DNA of 64,000 bases, from contig NC_052518.1 of the NCBI RefSeq assembly GCF_014356525.2, forward strand, positions 6,553,162 to 6,617,161. Direction: 5' to 3'. The DNA is from Nilaparvata lugens. Taxonomy: Eukaryota > Arthropoda > Insecta > Hemiptera > Delphacidae. The position numbers were made by a program, and so were the translations under genes. The notes below the pieces were generated by a model. The model was given only the letters and a program-made list of their open reading frames with translations. It did not search any database and had not been told where the DNA came from. This document shows positions 53,561-63,235 of the stretch, piece by piece; the first letter of the stretch is position 1; each line of letters opens with the position of its first letter.

Positions 53561-54085
53561 TTGTATTATCTTGTACTAATTCTGACTGCTACTAGTTATT
53601 ATTTGAAGACTTGTTATTTTACGTTTCATCAATAGGTCTGCCCACTCTCTTGAAATAATGGCGAAATATAATAATATTGTTAAACAAGATACTGAAATTG
53701 AAAACGTTTTTGAATTGACTGGTGGTTTCCATCTGTCTCGTATAAGATATAAATAATCATTTTTTGGATATTGCATCAAAGATACTTTTATATTTATGAT
53801 GCAAAGTTATTGTTTTGTCAAAGAAATATTATTCCTAATCAAAGTGGACACTATTCTTGGTCTATTGTCACTTATATCGCTTTCTCAGTCATGGCTCATT
53901 GAATTTTACAAGAATAATATAGCTCTTCAATTGGACTACTTTTGAATCCAAGAGTGAATGACTAGTAATGTTGTAAATGTGTGAATACAATTAAAGTGTA
54001 TTTGTTTAGTGTACGGAAAGCACAGAGCGGCGCAACCTCCTCTCTCACTCTTTCTCTCTGACTACCTCTTCCGTCGCAGTCACTG

Positions 54086-54091
54086 TCAGTT
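54086..54091 (+). promoter_or_regulatory. Candidate initiator in the LTR
   Basis: TCAGTT matches the arthropod initiator consensus and lies upstream of the env leader exon, as a start site for a spliced env mRNA must. No TATA box seen. Weak evidence. Confidence 0.3.
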
Positions 54092-54228
54092 GGTGCTAGG
54101 TTACATCTATTGTTTCGATGGAGGAGCGCATTTCCGACAGTGACCGGCGACTCTGTTGCAATACATTTTGATCGGCTAATTGAAATTACGATCTGAATAA
54201 ATCGATCAGACGTAGTGCAGTGCCAGCC

Positions 54229-54274
54229 ATGGCTAGTTCTATCCGGAGCCGTCTAACTCTCATAGCTTACTTTG
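54229..54274 (+). CDS. Env leader mini-exon inside the 5' LTR
   Basis: An ATG in good context (GCCAGCCATGG) opens 15 codons plus one base: MASSIRSRLTLIAYF. They end at a strong donor, TTTG|GTGAGT (54275-54280). The acceptor TTTTACAG at 61287-61294 would join this exon in frame, with no stop, to the 23 bases before the first env ATG and on to the env ORF. The joined N-terminus has a basic start and a hydrophobic core followed by small residues, the layout of a secretory signal peptide, which the unspliced env ORF lacks. The same exon is present unchanged in the 3' LTR (63494-63539). Splicing itself is inferred. Confidence 0.8.
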
Positions 54275-55646
54275 GTGAGTAATTACTCAATTCAAGAAAA
54301 ATTCACTCATACTACCACTATTCAAAATTCACAGATCTATTCATATTATCTCTTCCAAAGTCTATTTTCATGGTTTGTTCGAAATTACTGAGAGAGAGAA
54401 AGAGAGGAGAGAGAAATGGCCATTTTACATTTGATTTCTATAGAGGTTTAATAAATGTTTGAACAAAGGATTGTGAGCATCGTCTTCTTTAGTTGATTAT
54501 TCTTGAAATGATTTGATTATTATTAGGATTATGATTATTAATAGAAATGATTATTACTTGATTTATGTTTGATTATGGCTTCGCTTAGAGTTTAATGTTA
54601 ATGATTGATGCTTTGATTAAGTAGGTGACTGCTTAAGGAATTTGATTAGTAGTTGATTAAAGTTTGGAATAAATTTGATTAATTATTGAATTAATTTTTG
54701 GTTACTGATAAGATTAAATTTTGGTATAAATTTGATTTATTATTGGAATAATTTTGAGTTATTAAGGAGATTGAATTTTGACAACTGTTTGGTATAATGG
54801 ATTTGATTAATTATGGAAATAATTTTTAGTTATCGATAGGATTAAGTTTTGATTCATGTTTGGAATAATGTTGATTGATGCTCGGTTTAATGATGATTAA
54901 TGTTTAGTTTAGGGAATAATAATTGTATTTGATGTTCTGATTCTGAATTTGATTGCTTAAGGGATTTGATTCGTGATTGATTAATGTTTTGTTTAGTTCA
55001 CTGATAACGATTGATGATATGATTAAGAATTGGGTTTACCTTATTGAGAATTAAGGAAGTTGAACATTGTTATGTTAATGAAATTCCATTTGATGGAGCG
55101 CGTCCAGAATTGATTGGAAGGGGAAGACTGAGGGTAACAGTCCTGTTAGGTTAATTGTTAATTTTCATGGTTTCCTTGTTTAAAAATATATTTGTTGAGT
55201 CAAAATACTGTTGTTTTATCGATATGAAAGTGATTTTATTATTTTGATTAATTACCGCTAGTAGTGTAATCATGGGGGTTCTAGGACCAGAGCTAGTAGT
55301 GTAATAATGGGAGTTCTAGAACCAAAGGTTGATTGTTAATTTGTATGGTTAGAGTTTGTCATTTTCAAGTCTTTTGATAATAGTTATACTGGAATTATAT
55401 ATTTACTTATTTTATTAAGAATTAGAACTTATTCTGATGATGACTAATTTTCAAGTGAACTTTTGTTAGAGGAGGCACCTTGTGAGGTCCTGAATAGTAA
55501 TTATAGACTCTACAAACTAGAAATATGAAAAGCAATTAAAATAAAGATTTTGAATTGAAATTGCAATTATGATGATTACTGTAGCGGATATCGAATAGAT
55601 GTCAGTAGTGTTGCTAATAATTGGAACTTTTACGTTTATGATGGTA

Positions 55647-55652
55647 AATAAA
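55647..55652 (+). terminator. Candidate polyadenylation signal of the LTR
   Basis: AATAAA about 100 bases before the LTR end, followed by a T-rich stretch. Another AATAAA at 54197 lies before the leader exon and is less plausible. If used, R would be long and U5 short. Confidence 0.4.
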
Positions 55653-55752
55653 ATTGTATCTTTTCACCTGCATTTGTGTAATTTTTATTGATTTGGTAGT
55701 TGTAAGACCTTGATTGTAAGGGTAGCCTTGAAGGGTTCTGCGACGGTTACAT

Positions 55753-55770
55753 TGGTGGCAGCGGTGGGAT
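55753..55770 (+). other. Primer binding site, tRNA-Leu(AAG)
   Basis: TGGTGGCAGCGGTGGGAT is the complement of ATCCCACCGCTGCCA-CCA, the 3' end of animal tRNA-Leu(AAG) as I know it. It starts two bases after the LTR. Confidence 0.85.
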
Positions 55771-55781
55771 AGACTGCAAGA

Positions 55782-56990
55782 ATGTCTGTCAACGGAGAAC
55801 CTGCAGCAAACAACGCAGAACTTGGCGAGAACAATGGGGATCCTGTGAACAACCGTCCGTTTATCGAAATGGAAGAACTACGTGTACAGGCCCAGGAGCT
55901 TCTAGACCAGGCTCAGCGGAATGAACAGGAGAGAGCCAGATTGACCAGGGAGCTAGAAGAAGTCCGGATGGCATCGACTTCTCGGCCCGTAACGATGTCC
56001 ACGTCTACCAGAAAGGATCTGGGTCTGCAATCCCTTATCAAGACCTTCTCAGGGGAAGCTGGAAGTCCGACTGTCAAAGAATTTCTACAGAATATCAAGT
56101 TGGTTGCTCAGACTGGTAATTGGGAGGATAAAGACCAACGGCTCATCTGCAGGCTGAAAACAACTGGCGCAGCTGCTGCATGTCTTGAAATTCATCCAGA
56201 GTTGTCTGCAGAAAGTGTCACCTTTGCGGATTATGAGAGAATCCTGCTCAAAAGATTTGAGAAAACCCTGGACCCAGAAAGATGGCTGCTGGCGCTGAGT
56301 AGTCTCCAACAACAACGGGGTGAGAGTCCACGGGCATTTGCTGATCGGTGCCTTGAGTTGGGTTTGAAGGCTATTCCAATACCATCTAACCCGGCAGAAG
56401 CAGATTGGGCACGTGCGCAGATGCAACGGGCAGTTTTGGCTGCCTTCATAAGGGGCCTTCAGGGTGCAGCTGCCATGACCCTGCAGATACATCCACCTCG
56501 AGATCTGGAAGCCGCCATCGTGGTAGCCGAGCGAGTGGACCAAGCCACAAGCAGCCAACCTGCCGATGTTTTTGCCCTGTTACATCAGCCTTTCCAGAGA
56601 CGGGAAGAAGAACCTCATGTGAATGCACTCCCCGTCCGACCAACCAATGGTGCATCATCTCCTGCTAGCAGTAACCGAACACCAGGAGCCTGCTACACTT
56701 GTGGTGGGAGAGGACATTTTGCTAGAGACTGCTCAAGCCGCCGAGATGAGAATCCCAGACCAAACAGACCAGGAGGAAATCGGTCATCGCGAGGAAACCA
56801 GAGATCTCCCCGGTTTTGTTTTGTATGTGGCGATCCCCAACATATGTCCTATGCTTGCCCAAAACGAGTAATGACTCCAAGATCCAGTCCCGGCAACCAG
56901 ATAAACTGTACTACAACTACTAATGGCAGCAACAGTCATGGTTCCCCAAACGAGGAGAGGCCGGGAGTTGCCTCGCTTCCCGGCCAGTAA
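55782..56990 (+). CDS. gag: Gag: capsid-nucleocapsid polyprotein, 402 residues
   Basis: Structural protein that packages the genomic RNA. Residues about 30-70 form a coiled coil (MEELRVQAQELLDQAQRNEQ). Residues about 85-275 are the capsid-like region (LIKTFSGEAGSP, WLLALSSLQQQRGESPRAFA, RCLELG), typical retrotransposon Gag. Two CCHC zinc knuckles lie at 304-317 (CYTCGGRGHFARDC) and 346-359 (CFVCGDPQHMSYAC), separated by an arginine-rich linker. The ATG is the first after the primer site. The frame ends with TAA at 56988-56990. The frameshift signal lies within its last 16 codons. Confidence 0.93.
   Translation: MSVNGEPAANNAELGENNGDPVNNRPFIEMEELRVQAQELLDQAQRNEQERARLTRELEEVRMASTSRPVTMSTSTRKDLGLQSLIKTFSGEAGSPTVKEFLQNIKLVAQTGNWEDKDQRLICRLKTTGAAAACLEIHPELSAESVTFADYERILLKRFEKTLDPERWLLALSSLQQQRGESPRAFADRCLELGLKAIPIPSNPAEADWARAQMQRAVLAAFIRGLQGAAAMTLQIHPPRDLEAAIVVAERVDQATSSQPADVFALLHQPFQRREEEPHVNALPVRPTNGASSPASSNRTPGACYTCGGRGHFARDCSSRRDENPRPNRPGGNRSSRGNQRSPRFCFVCGDPQHMSYACPKRVMTPRSSPGNQINCTTTTNGSNSHGSPNEERPGVASLPGQ
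56945..56985 (+). promoter_or_regulatory. -1 ribosomal frameshift signal (CCCAAAC plus stem-loop)
   Basis: C-CCA-AAC at 56945-56951 sits in the gag frame exactly as an X-XXY-YYZ slippery heptamer. After a 7-base spacer, GGCCGGGA (56959-56966) pairs perfectly with TCCCGGCC (56978-56985), loop 11 bases. The pol frame is -1 relative to gag and is open from 56924, so slippage here gives a Gag-Pol fusion ahead of the gag stop. Confidence 0.9.
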
Positions 56991-56992
56991 AT

Positions 56993-59900
56993 TTGGAAGC
57001 TAATGTCAAGAGAGTCCCCAGCATCAAGGCCATCCAGAGTGGGTTATATGTAACAATGAAAATCATGGGCTTGGCCAAGTCTCTACTAGTGGATACAGGG
57101 GCTGAAATCTGCGTTCTGAAGGAAGCGATTCCAGAAGTACTGGTAGCTGCAGGAGGCATGCAGGCTAGAGGAGTAACTGGAAACTCGCTAAGGATTCATG
57201 GCATTCAAGAGGTGGAATGTACAGCAGCCCAGCTACAAGTTAGACACCCTTTTGTAATAGCAGCTGTGGATATCGCCGGAGATGGATTGATTGGTTGGGA
57301 TCTTCTGAAAAGACTTGGGGCTTTAATTGATGCAGACGAAGGAACGGTAACCTTCAGAGGAGTCCGGGTGGCAACCACACGGAGGTGGGCCGACATTGAA
57401 TATAACTCAGTAAAGGATACCAGAGGTATAAGGGAAATGAAGGACAGCTGTACTCAGACTCTTTCTGTTTGCAATGTTGGAGTCCAGGTGGAAATAATGC
57501 CTAGAGTTGAGAAGGGCCAAATAGAGCAAGACAGCCTGGGACAGCCAGGCAAGGAAACTACAGCCAGCTCAACAGACCCGGAGCCCCTTTCTACTAATTC
57601 ACGAAATTACAAGAAACAAAGAAGACATCGAAAGCGCTCTAACCAACTTAACCCAGAAGCGGAAGCAAATGACCTGGATGGCTCACCAGCAACACAAGAA
57701 GAGTATGATCATCAGGAACTCAGCTTTGGAGTGAATGCTGTTTGCCACACCATTGTACCAGCCCAGTCAGAAGTGTTGGTGGAGGTACAAATTCAGCAGG
57801 AGTTCCAAGGAGAAGACCTGTTGATTGAACCTGTACCTCTGCCCTCAGGTTTGCGTGCTAGTAGAAGCATAAACCGACCAAGGAAAGGACAGACATTTGT
57901 GGGTGTGGTTAATCTAACAACTGCACCATTGGCCATCCACCGAAATCAACTTCTTGGAAATGCAGAGTACATCCAACAAGAAGAACCGAGTTGTCAGGTA
58001 GCATCAGTCACCAGCAGGGAAGAAAAAGAGAACCTTGAGCTTCAATTGACAGAGAAACTAAAACACCTACCTGTCAAAGATGCAAGAACTTTGGAAGAAG
58101 TGCTAAGAAAATATGCTAATGTATTTGAAGAGCCTGGAAGAGAAGGTTGCAGCATTAATGTGGAGCATCGCATTCCTGTGACCTCAGATCGACCAATCAG
58201 CAAACGGCCCTACCGGGTACCATATCACCTTCGACCAGTGGTAGAGGAACATCTTGCAGAGATGCTTGACAAAGGAGTGATTGTGCCTTCAACCAGCCCT
58301 TGGAGTGCCCCTGTGGTGTTGGTGAGGAAGAAAACCACTGATGGTACAGTCAAATACCGTTTCTGCACAGATTTTCGAGCCTTGAATGAAGTCACAAAGA
58401 CAGATGCATACCCTCTACCCTTGATCAATGAGACCTTAGAAAGCCTGGGACGGAGTCGCTACTTTTCCACCCTAGATCTGCACAGTGGTTATCATCAGGT
58501 GCGCATCGCTCCGGAAGACCAGGAAAAGACCGCTTTCACCACTGTCGGAGGCCATTTTGAATATCAACGGATGGCCTTTGGCCTGACGGGGGCCCCTGCC
58601 ACATTTCAGCGACTCATGGACAACTTGTTGGCTGAAATTAAGGGTATTGAATGTTTTGTTTACCTGGATGACGTAGTTCTGTTTAGTAGCACCATTGAAC
58701 AACATGCAGTCAGGTTGACCCATGTTCTGGAACTGTTTGCTAGAGCAAATTTGAAGGCCAACCTTGGAAAGTGTGAGTTTGCCAAAGATTCTGTAAAGTA
58801 TCTAGGACATCTGGTAACTTCCAAGGGTGTTCGAGCTGACCCAGAAAAAATCCAAGCAGTGAGAAACTTCCCACGTCCAACTAACATCAGGGAAGTACGT
58901 GGCCTGCTGGGGCTCTTCGGATACTATCGGCGATTTGTGCCAGATTTTGCTAGAGTCGCACAGCCACTGACCGAACTGACTAAGAAGGAGATACCTTTTG
59001 AGTGGGGAGCCAGCCAGGAGGAGGCTTTCCAGAATCTGAAAGACGCCCTATGTTCAGACCAAGTACTCATATTTCCAGACTTCGAACGACCTTTTATCCT
59101 GGCAACAGATGCCTCTGGAACTGCAGTGGGGGCGGTACTGTCACAACAAACTGAGGAGGGAGAGCGACCAGTAGCTTATGCAAGTCGCCAGCTCAACGCC
59201 GCCGAGCGCAACTACTCCACAACTGAAAGGGAGTTGTTAGCAGTTGTATGGGCTACCCGCCAGTTCCGCTGTTACCTGTTAGGACGAAAATTTACACTGG
59301 TAACTGACCATGCAGCCTTACGCTGGATGCTTAGCCTGCGTGACCCCTCTTCCCGTTTAACCAGGTGGGCCCTTCGGTTGGAAGAGTTTGAATATGATGT
59401 AATACACAAACCTGGAAAGAAGCACACCAACGCAGATGCTCTGAGCCGTGCTGTTATGAGTATCACCCTGCGCACTCTGGAAGAACCGGAAATTCTAAGT
59501 GAACAACTGAAAGATGCCTGGTGTCAGGGGTTGGTGAAGGAGGGTCGAGGAAGCAATAGACGAGGGGTGATATGGTGGACTGCTGGAAAAAGGGATTCTA
59601 CCCAATGGAAGATTGCCACACCATCGACTCTCCGCACTCGTGTTCTGCAGCTATGTCATGATGCCCCATGGGCTGGGCACCCTGGCGTTGAGAGGACACT
59701 GCTACGTGTTCAACACCGTTATTTTTGGCCAGAACTCCAGAAAGATGTCCAGAAGCATGTTGGTGCATGCCATGAATGTGCCATGAGGAAAACGCCAAGG
59801 GCTCTGAAGGTACCATTGGAACCAGCATATGAACCAACCTATCCCTTGGAGATGGTGTCGATGGATATAGTAGGTCCACTGCCTACCACCCATAGTGGAA

Positions 59901-61078
59901 ACCGCTATTATCTCAGCTTCATCGACCATTTTACAAGGTATGCTGAAGCAGTACCTCTTCCGGACCAGACTGCGGAATCGATTGCAGCAGCTTTTGTCAC
60001 TCAAATTGTTGCACGCCATGGAGTCCCAACCAGGCTTATGAGTGACCAAGGAAGAAACTTCTTGTCAGTACTCTTCACTGAGACCTGCCGTCTGCTAGGA
60101 ATCCAGAAAATCAAGACCACAGCCTACCATCCAGAAGGTAATGGCCGAGTTGAGAGACTTCATCGCACCCTCAATGAGTGCATGGCCCATTATGTGAAAC
60201 GTGATGGACAAGACTGGGACAGATGGCTTCCCTATGCCCTCATGGCCTACCGGTCTGTTCCTCATTCCTCCACCGGGTACTCTCCCTACTACCTTTTGCA
60301 CGGACGGGATATGATACTACCAGGGACTATCCCCATTCCAGAAGAGTTGCAAGGCCACTCTGTGGAGAACCATCTGAGAATACTCAAACGCCGCCTCCAG
60401 ACAGCCTACCACAATGCCGCCAAGAAGTCAACTGAGGCAGCAACCAAGCGAGCAGAGGTGGCCAACAAAGGAAGGAGACACCGGGAGTTCAATGTTGGAG
60501 ATATGGTTTACCTACATGAACCAGCGATTAAACCAGGAGATTCAAGTAAGTTCCATCGACCCTGGACAGGCCCTTACCGAGTCAGCCAGCGGATGTCGCC
60601 TGTCAATTACATGTTGATTTTGACGGATGGGCGACAGGTGAATGTTCACGTAAACCGACTGAAACCCTGCCTTCGGTCAGACCAGCAGGAAGTTGAGGAT
60701 GACCCAATTCAAACCAAAGAAGACAACAATGATCAACATTTACCGGCAGAAAAGACAACCCTGAATGACCCTGCCAAGGAAGATCAAGAGGAACAGATAT
60801 ATTACTCACCCCCAGACGATGATGAAGAAGGGACAGATTTGGTTGTAGAAGAAGAAGAAGAAGAAGAAGAAGAAGATGAAGAAGAAGGAGAAGAAGAAGA
60901 AGAAGAAGTGGAAGAAGCGGAAGGAGAGGAGGATGTTTTTGAGGATCTGTTCCCGCCAAGCCCTGACTCCCCTGACCGGTTAGTTGGGGACACCACCTAT
61001 GAACCTGAAGGGAGGGGACAAGCATCAACTCGAAGGTCTCCTTACCCCCTGAGAAGTCGCACAAGGACCATGACCTAA
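56993..61078 (+). CDS. pol: Pol: protease, reverse transcriptase, RNase H, integrase (1361 residues)
   Basis: Replicates the RNA and inserts the DNA. The listed start is TTG; translation is expected by frameshift from gag. Protease: LLVDTGAE with active-site D34-T35-G36. RT: WSAPVVLVRKK, FSTLDLHSGYHQV and YLDD at 557-560. RNase H: LATDASG with D706. Integrase: an HHCC finger from H889 (HPGVERTL, CHEC), then D958, D1018 and E1054, an exact D-x(35)-E spacing. GPYRV near 1190 belongs to a GPY/F-type module, followed by VHVNRLKPC. The last about 120 residues form an acidic tail coded by a GAA-repeat (60849-60911) and end in a basic SPYPLRSRTR. All catalytic residues are present and no stop interrupts the frame. 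Residue numbers are from the listed start. Confidence 0.96.
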   Translation: MEANVKRVPSIKAIQSGLYVTMKIMGLAKSLLVDTGAEICVLKEAIPEVLVAAGGMQARGVTGNSLRIHGIQEVECTAAQLQVRHPFVIAAVDIAGDGLIGWDLLKRLGALIDADEGTVTFRGVRVATTRRWADIEYNSVKDTRGIREMKDSCTQTLSVCNVGVQVEIMPRVEKGQIEQDSLGQPGKETTASSTDPEPLSTNSRNYKKQRRHRKRSNQLNPEAEANDLDGSPATQEEYDHQELSFGVNAVCHTIVPAQSEVLVEVQIQQEFQGEDLLIEPVPLPSGLRASRSINRPRKGQTFVGVVNLTTAPLAIHRNQLLGNAEYIQQEEPSCQVASVTSREEKENLELQLTEKLKHLPVKDARTLEEVLRKYANVFEEPGREGCSINVEHRIPVTSDRPISKRPYRVPYHLRPVVEEHLAEMLDKGVIVPSTSPWSAPVVLVRKKTTDGTVKYRFCTDFRALNEVTKTDAYPLPLINETLESLGRSRYFSTLDLHSGYHQVRIAPEDQEKTAFTTVGGHFEYQRMAFGLTGAPATFQRLMDNLLAEIKGIECFVYLDDVVLFSSTIEQHAVRLTHVLELFARANLKANLGKCEFAKDSVKYLGHLVTSKGVRADPEKIQAVRNFPRPTNIREVRGLLGLFGYYRRFVPDFARVAQPLTELTKKEIPFEWGASQEEAFQNLKDALCSDQVLIFPDFERPFILATDASGTAVGAVLSQQTEEGERPVAYASRQLNAAERNYSTTERELLAVVWATRQFRCYLLGRKFTLVTDHAALRWMLSLRDPSSRLTRWALRLEEFEYDVIHKPGKKHTNADALSRAVMSITLRTLEEPEILSEQLKDAWCQGLVKEGRGSNRRGVIWWTAGKRDSTQWKIATPSTLRTRVLQLCHDAPWAGHPGVERTLLRVQHRYFWPELQKDVQKHVGACHECAMRKTPRALKVPLEPAYEPTYPLEMVSMDIVGPLPTTHSGNRYYLSFIDHFTRYAEAVPLPDQTAESIAAAFVTQIVARHGVPTRLMSDQGRNFLSVLFTETCRLLGIQKIKTTAYHPEGNGRVERLHRTLNECMAHYVKRDGQDWDRWLPYALMAYRSVPHSSTGYSPYYLLHGRDMILPGTIPIPEELQGHSVENHLRILKRRLQTAYHNAAKKSTEAATKRAEVANKGRRHREFNVGDMVYLHEPAIKPGDSSKFHRPWTGPYRVSQRMSPVNYMLILTDGRQVNVHVNRLKPCLRSDQQEVEDDPIQTKEDNNDQHLPAEKTTLNDPAKEDQEEQIYYSPPDDDEEGTDLVVEEEEEEEEEDEEEGEEEEEEVEEAEGEEDVFEDLFPPSPDSPDRLVGDTTYEPEGRGQASTRRSPYPLRSRTRTMT
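60849..60935 (+). repeat. GAA trinucleotide repeat in pol
   Basis: A run of GAA/GAG codons with two aspartates and two glycines codes for the poly-glutamate tail of Pol. It is length-variable by nature and close to the C-terminus. Confidence 0.9.
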
Positions 61079-61286
61079 ACATCCATAGGCAGGCAGAGTG
61101 ACCTCTGAACTGAGTAGGGGGTTCCTCTGCAAGCTAACGAGTGGATGGTTCATCAAAACCTCTTGAAGGAGGTCCAAGAATAATGGGTGAGAGATAGAGT
61201 AAGATAAGAATTGTAACATGAATGGAAGAGGAAAGGGGAAGTGAAGAGGATTAGCAAAGTAGCAAGGAGTAATACCACCCTTAATG

Positions 61287-61294
61287 TTTTACAG
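61287..61294 (+). promoter_or_regulatory. Env splice acceptor
   Basis: TTTTACAG, preceded by TTAATG and a short pyrimidine-rich stretch, 24 bases before the first env ATG. It is in frame with the leader exon at 54229-54274. Confidence 0.75.
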
Positions 61295-63132
61295 GCCTTT
61301 GGGGTAGCCTGGCCAACATGGAAGAGTCTCGTCAGATGGGGGTGTGGTTTGTTCCTCACGGCGATGTCCTGTTGACTGGCCATCAGTGGAGGATCATGGT
61401 AGCCATCAACGTCACCGAGATTGGAGAAGGCCTTCATCAACTGAGACTCCGAACAACAGTCACCCAGGAACAACTTATCAAACTTTCCTCCCAGGACCCC
61501 ATCTTTGGAGTGCACTCAGATGCGATGAAGAGAGTACAGAGTCTACAGGACGAGATGAGTGAGGTCCTCCAAACGCTCCACGACTTCCTGCCCCACAAGA
61601 GGACAAAGAGGGGACTCATCAACCTGGGAGGGAAGGTGTTGAAGTTGCTGTTTGGGACTGCAGAAGATGAAGATGTTCAACAGGCACAACGCACCTTGGA
61701 GCTGCTCCAACATCAGACAGGCGACATAATCCACCTTCAGCAGGAACATCTGACCATCACTCGGCAGCTGAGTCGCCAAACAAGGAACAACGCCGAGCAG
61801 CTCCACAACCTGGCATCAAGGGTGGAACAAGAGACAACCCAAGTAATCCAATGGTATTCAAGGCTACTCAACAAAACGAATTTGTTAGAAAAAACATTTA
61901 AGTATTTTGTAAATTCTTCATCTGTAGTAAACAATCTAGAATTAGTAGCTATTAAAGCATTGTTTGACTTAAAGAATATCCTTCGAGCCATTGAGGATAT
62001 TGCTCAAGGGAAATTTACTGTGAGCCTGATCTCTCCTCTCGAATTGAGTAATTTATTAGAACGTGTGCAAAGTGAGCTCCCCCAAGATCTGAATTTCATT
62101 GCTGATACCAGTCCATCAAGTGTGTACGCGTTCTACCGTGTCGCGGAAGTTAGTGCATTGGCCATCGGTGGTCTGATCAAGATCCTAATAGACTTGCCCT
62201 TGTCAACTACCGGCCGACGGTTTGAACTTTTCCGGGGATTGTCAGTCCCCATCATGTCGGGTGGTTCCAGTTTAGCCGTGAAGTACGTGCTGCAGCCTGA
62301 CCACCTCCTGATCAGCCAAGACCGTGAGCATTATGCGGTTCTTTCGGGGGATGAGGTGACCCTGTGCCGCAAGGGCATCATCACCATATGCCCTATCACC
62401 AGGCCAGTATTCCGGAGGCATGAACCATCGTGCCTGAGCGCCCTGTTTCTGGGAGATGCTGGGGCTGCCGAGAGCCTTTGCCCCAAGACTGCAGTTATCA
62501 ACCGACCTGCCGACACCTGGTACTTCGACCAGCCGAACACCCGCTGGATCTACAGCCTAAAGCAGGGCCGGCAGCTTGTGTCCCGCTGTCGACAAGGCGA
62601 TACCTTCGCTGTTACCCAGATGAACATCCAGGGCAGTGGAGAGCTAAGAGCGGCATCAGGGTGCACCGTGTCCACTGACACCTATCAGCTGTACCCGAAC
62701 ACCAAATCCAGTGGGCAGACAGAGCTGATGAAGAGAGTGGTGGAGATTCCCATCCCACCACTGCTTGTTTTGGAGGCAGGGGAGGCGCAACCGACCGTTC
62801 AAGAAATCCAGGAGGCCATGGCGCAGACACGTGAGGAGGGCCATTACTGGCCAAGTCCATCTGGCAACGCAGAGACAACCCTTGACCATCTACAACAGGC
62901 TCTGACACAACTATCAGAGCAGAAACAGCAGACTCAGACCATGGGGTCTCTGGCAGTGGCGGCGCTAGTGATCCTGGGGATCACCATGCTTGGGGCTGTT
63001 CTGGGGCGGTTCTTGTGGCAGAGGAGTCAACAGCAGAGCAATCCCGAGCCTGAATTGGGCAATCCCGGACCCGAGGGGGTCGCTCCACCAACCAGCTTTG
63101 CAGACCATTCCAGGGGTACCACCACTGACTGA
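61295..63132 (+). CDS. env: Env: class-I-type fusion glycoprotein, baculovirus-F-like
   Basis: The main ORF from ATG 61318 has 604 residues (TGA at 63130-63132); with the splice acceptor the exon starts at 61295. An N-glycosylation site NVT lies near residue 31. A furin-type site RTKR at 95-98 is followed by GLINLGGKVLKLLFGTAEDE, which fits the fusion-peptide start of baculovirus F and insect errantivirus Env proteins. Helical, Q/L-rich text follows (LLQHQTGDIIHLQQEHLTIT), the heptad-repeat area. Several cysteines lie at 350-450. A single membrane segment spans about 543-565 (LAVAALVILGITMLGAVLG), followed by a short tail. The signal peptide is not in this ORF but in the LTR exon. No stop or frameshift is seen, so it may still be functional; infectivity is not shown by the sequence. 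Confidence 0.9.
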
Positions 63133-63222
63133 TATCGCGGAACATCAAAGTGTCATCAAGTGAACATCAAGTGCTTAGTGCAAGTGAGAGGAGCCAGTAA
63201 TCCAGAGTCACCACCTTCCTTT

Positions 63223-63232
63223 AAGGAGGGGG
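63223..63232 (+). other. Polypurine tract
   Basis: AAGGAGGGGG lies three bases before the 3' LTR (TGTAA at 63236), the usual place for the plus-strand primer. Confidence 0.85.
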
Positions 63233-63235
63233 TAG

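Larger units (their letters stand above)
53972..55751 (+). repeat. 5' LTR, 1780 bp
   Basis: It starts TGTAA and ends TTACA, a 5-bp terminal inverted repeat, directly before the primer site. The first 765 bases match the 3' LTR except for one base and a 15-base insertion. A noncoding, AT-rich centre (54480-55000) contains degenerate repeats of TTTGATTAATTATTG, and CTAGTAGTGTAAT-ATGGG-GTTCTAG is tandemly duplicated at about 55257-55330. A short ORF (54118-54171, 17 codons) precedes the env leader exon. It is long for a Ty3/gypsy LTR. Confidence 0.95.

Noticed and set aside
53951..53971. Target-site duplication of the retrovirus
   Set aside because: The right flank lies outside the window, so no comparison is possible.
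56085..63000. Minus-strand ORFs of 60-159 codons across the retrovirus
   Set aside because: All are shadows of gag, pol and env; the leucine-rich one near 60.6-61.08 kb is the complement of the GAA repeat.
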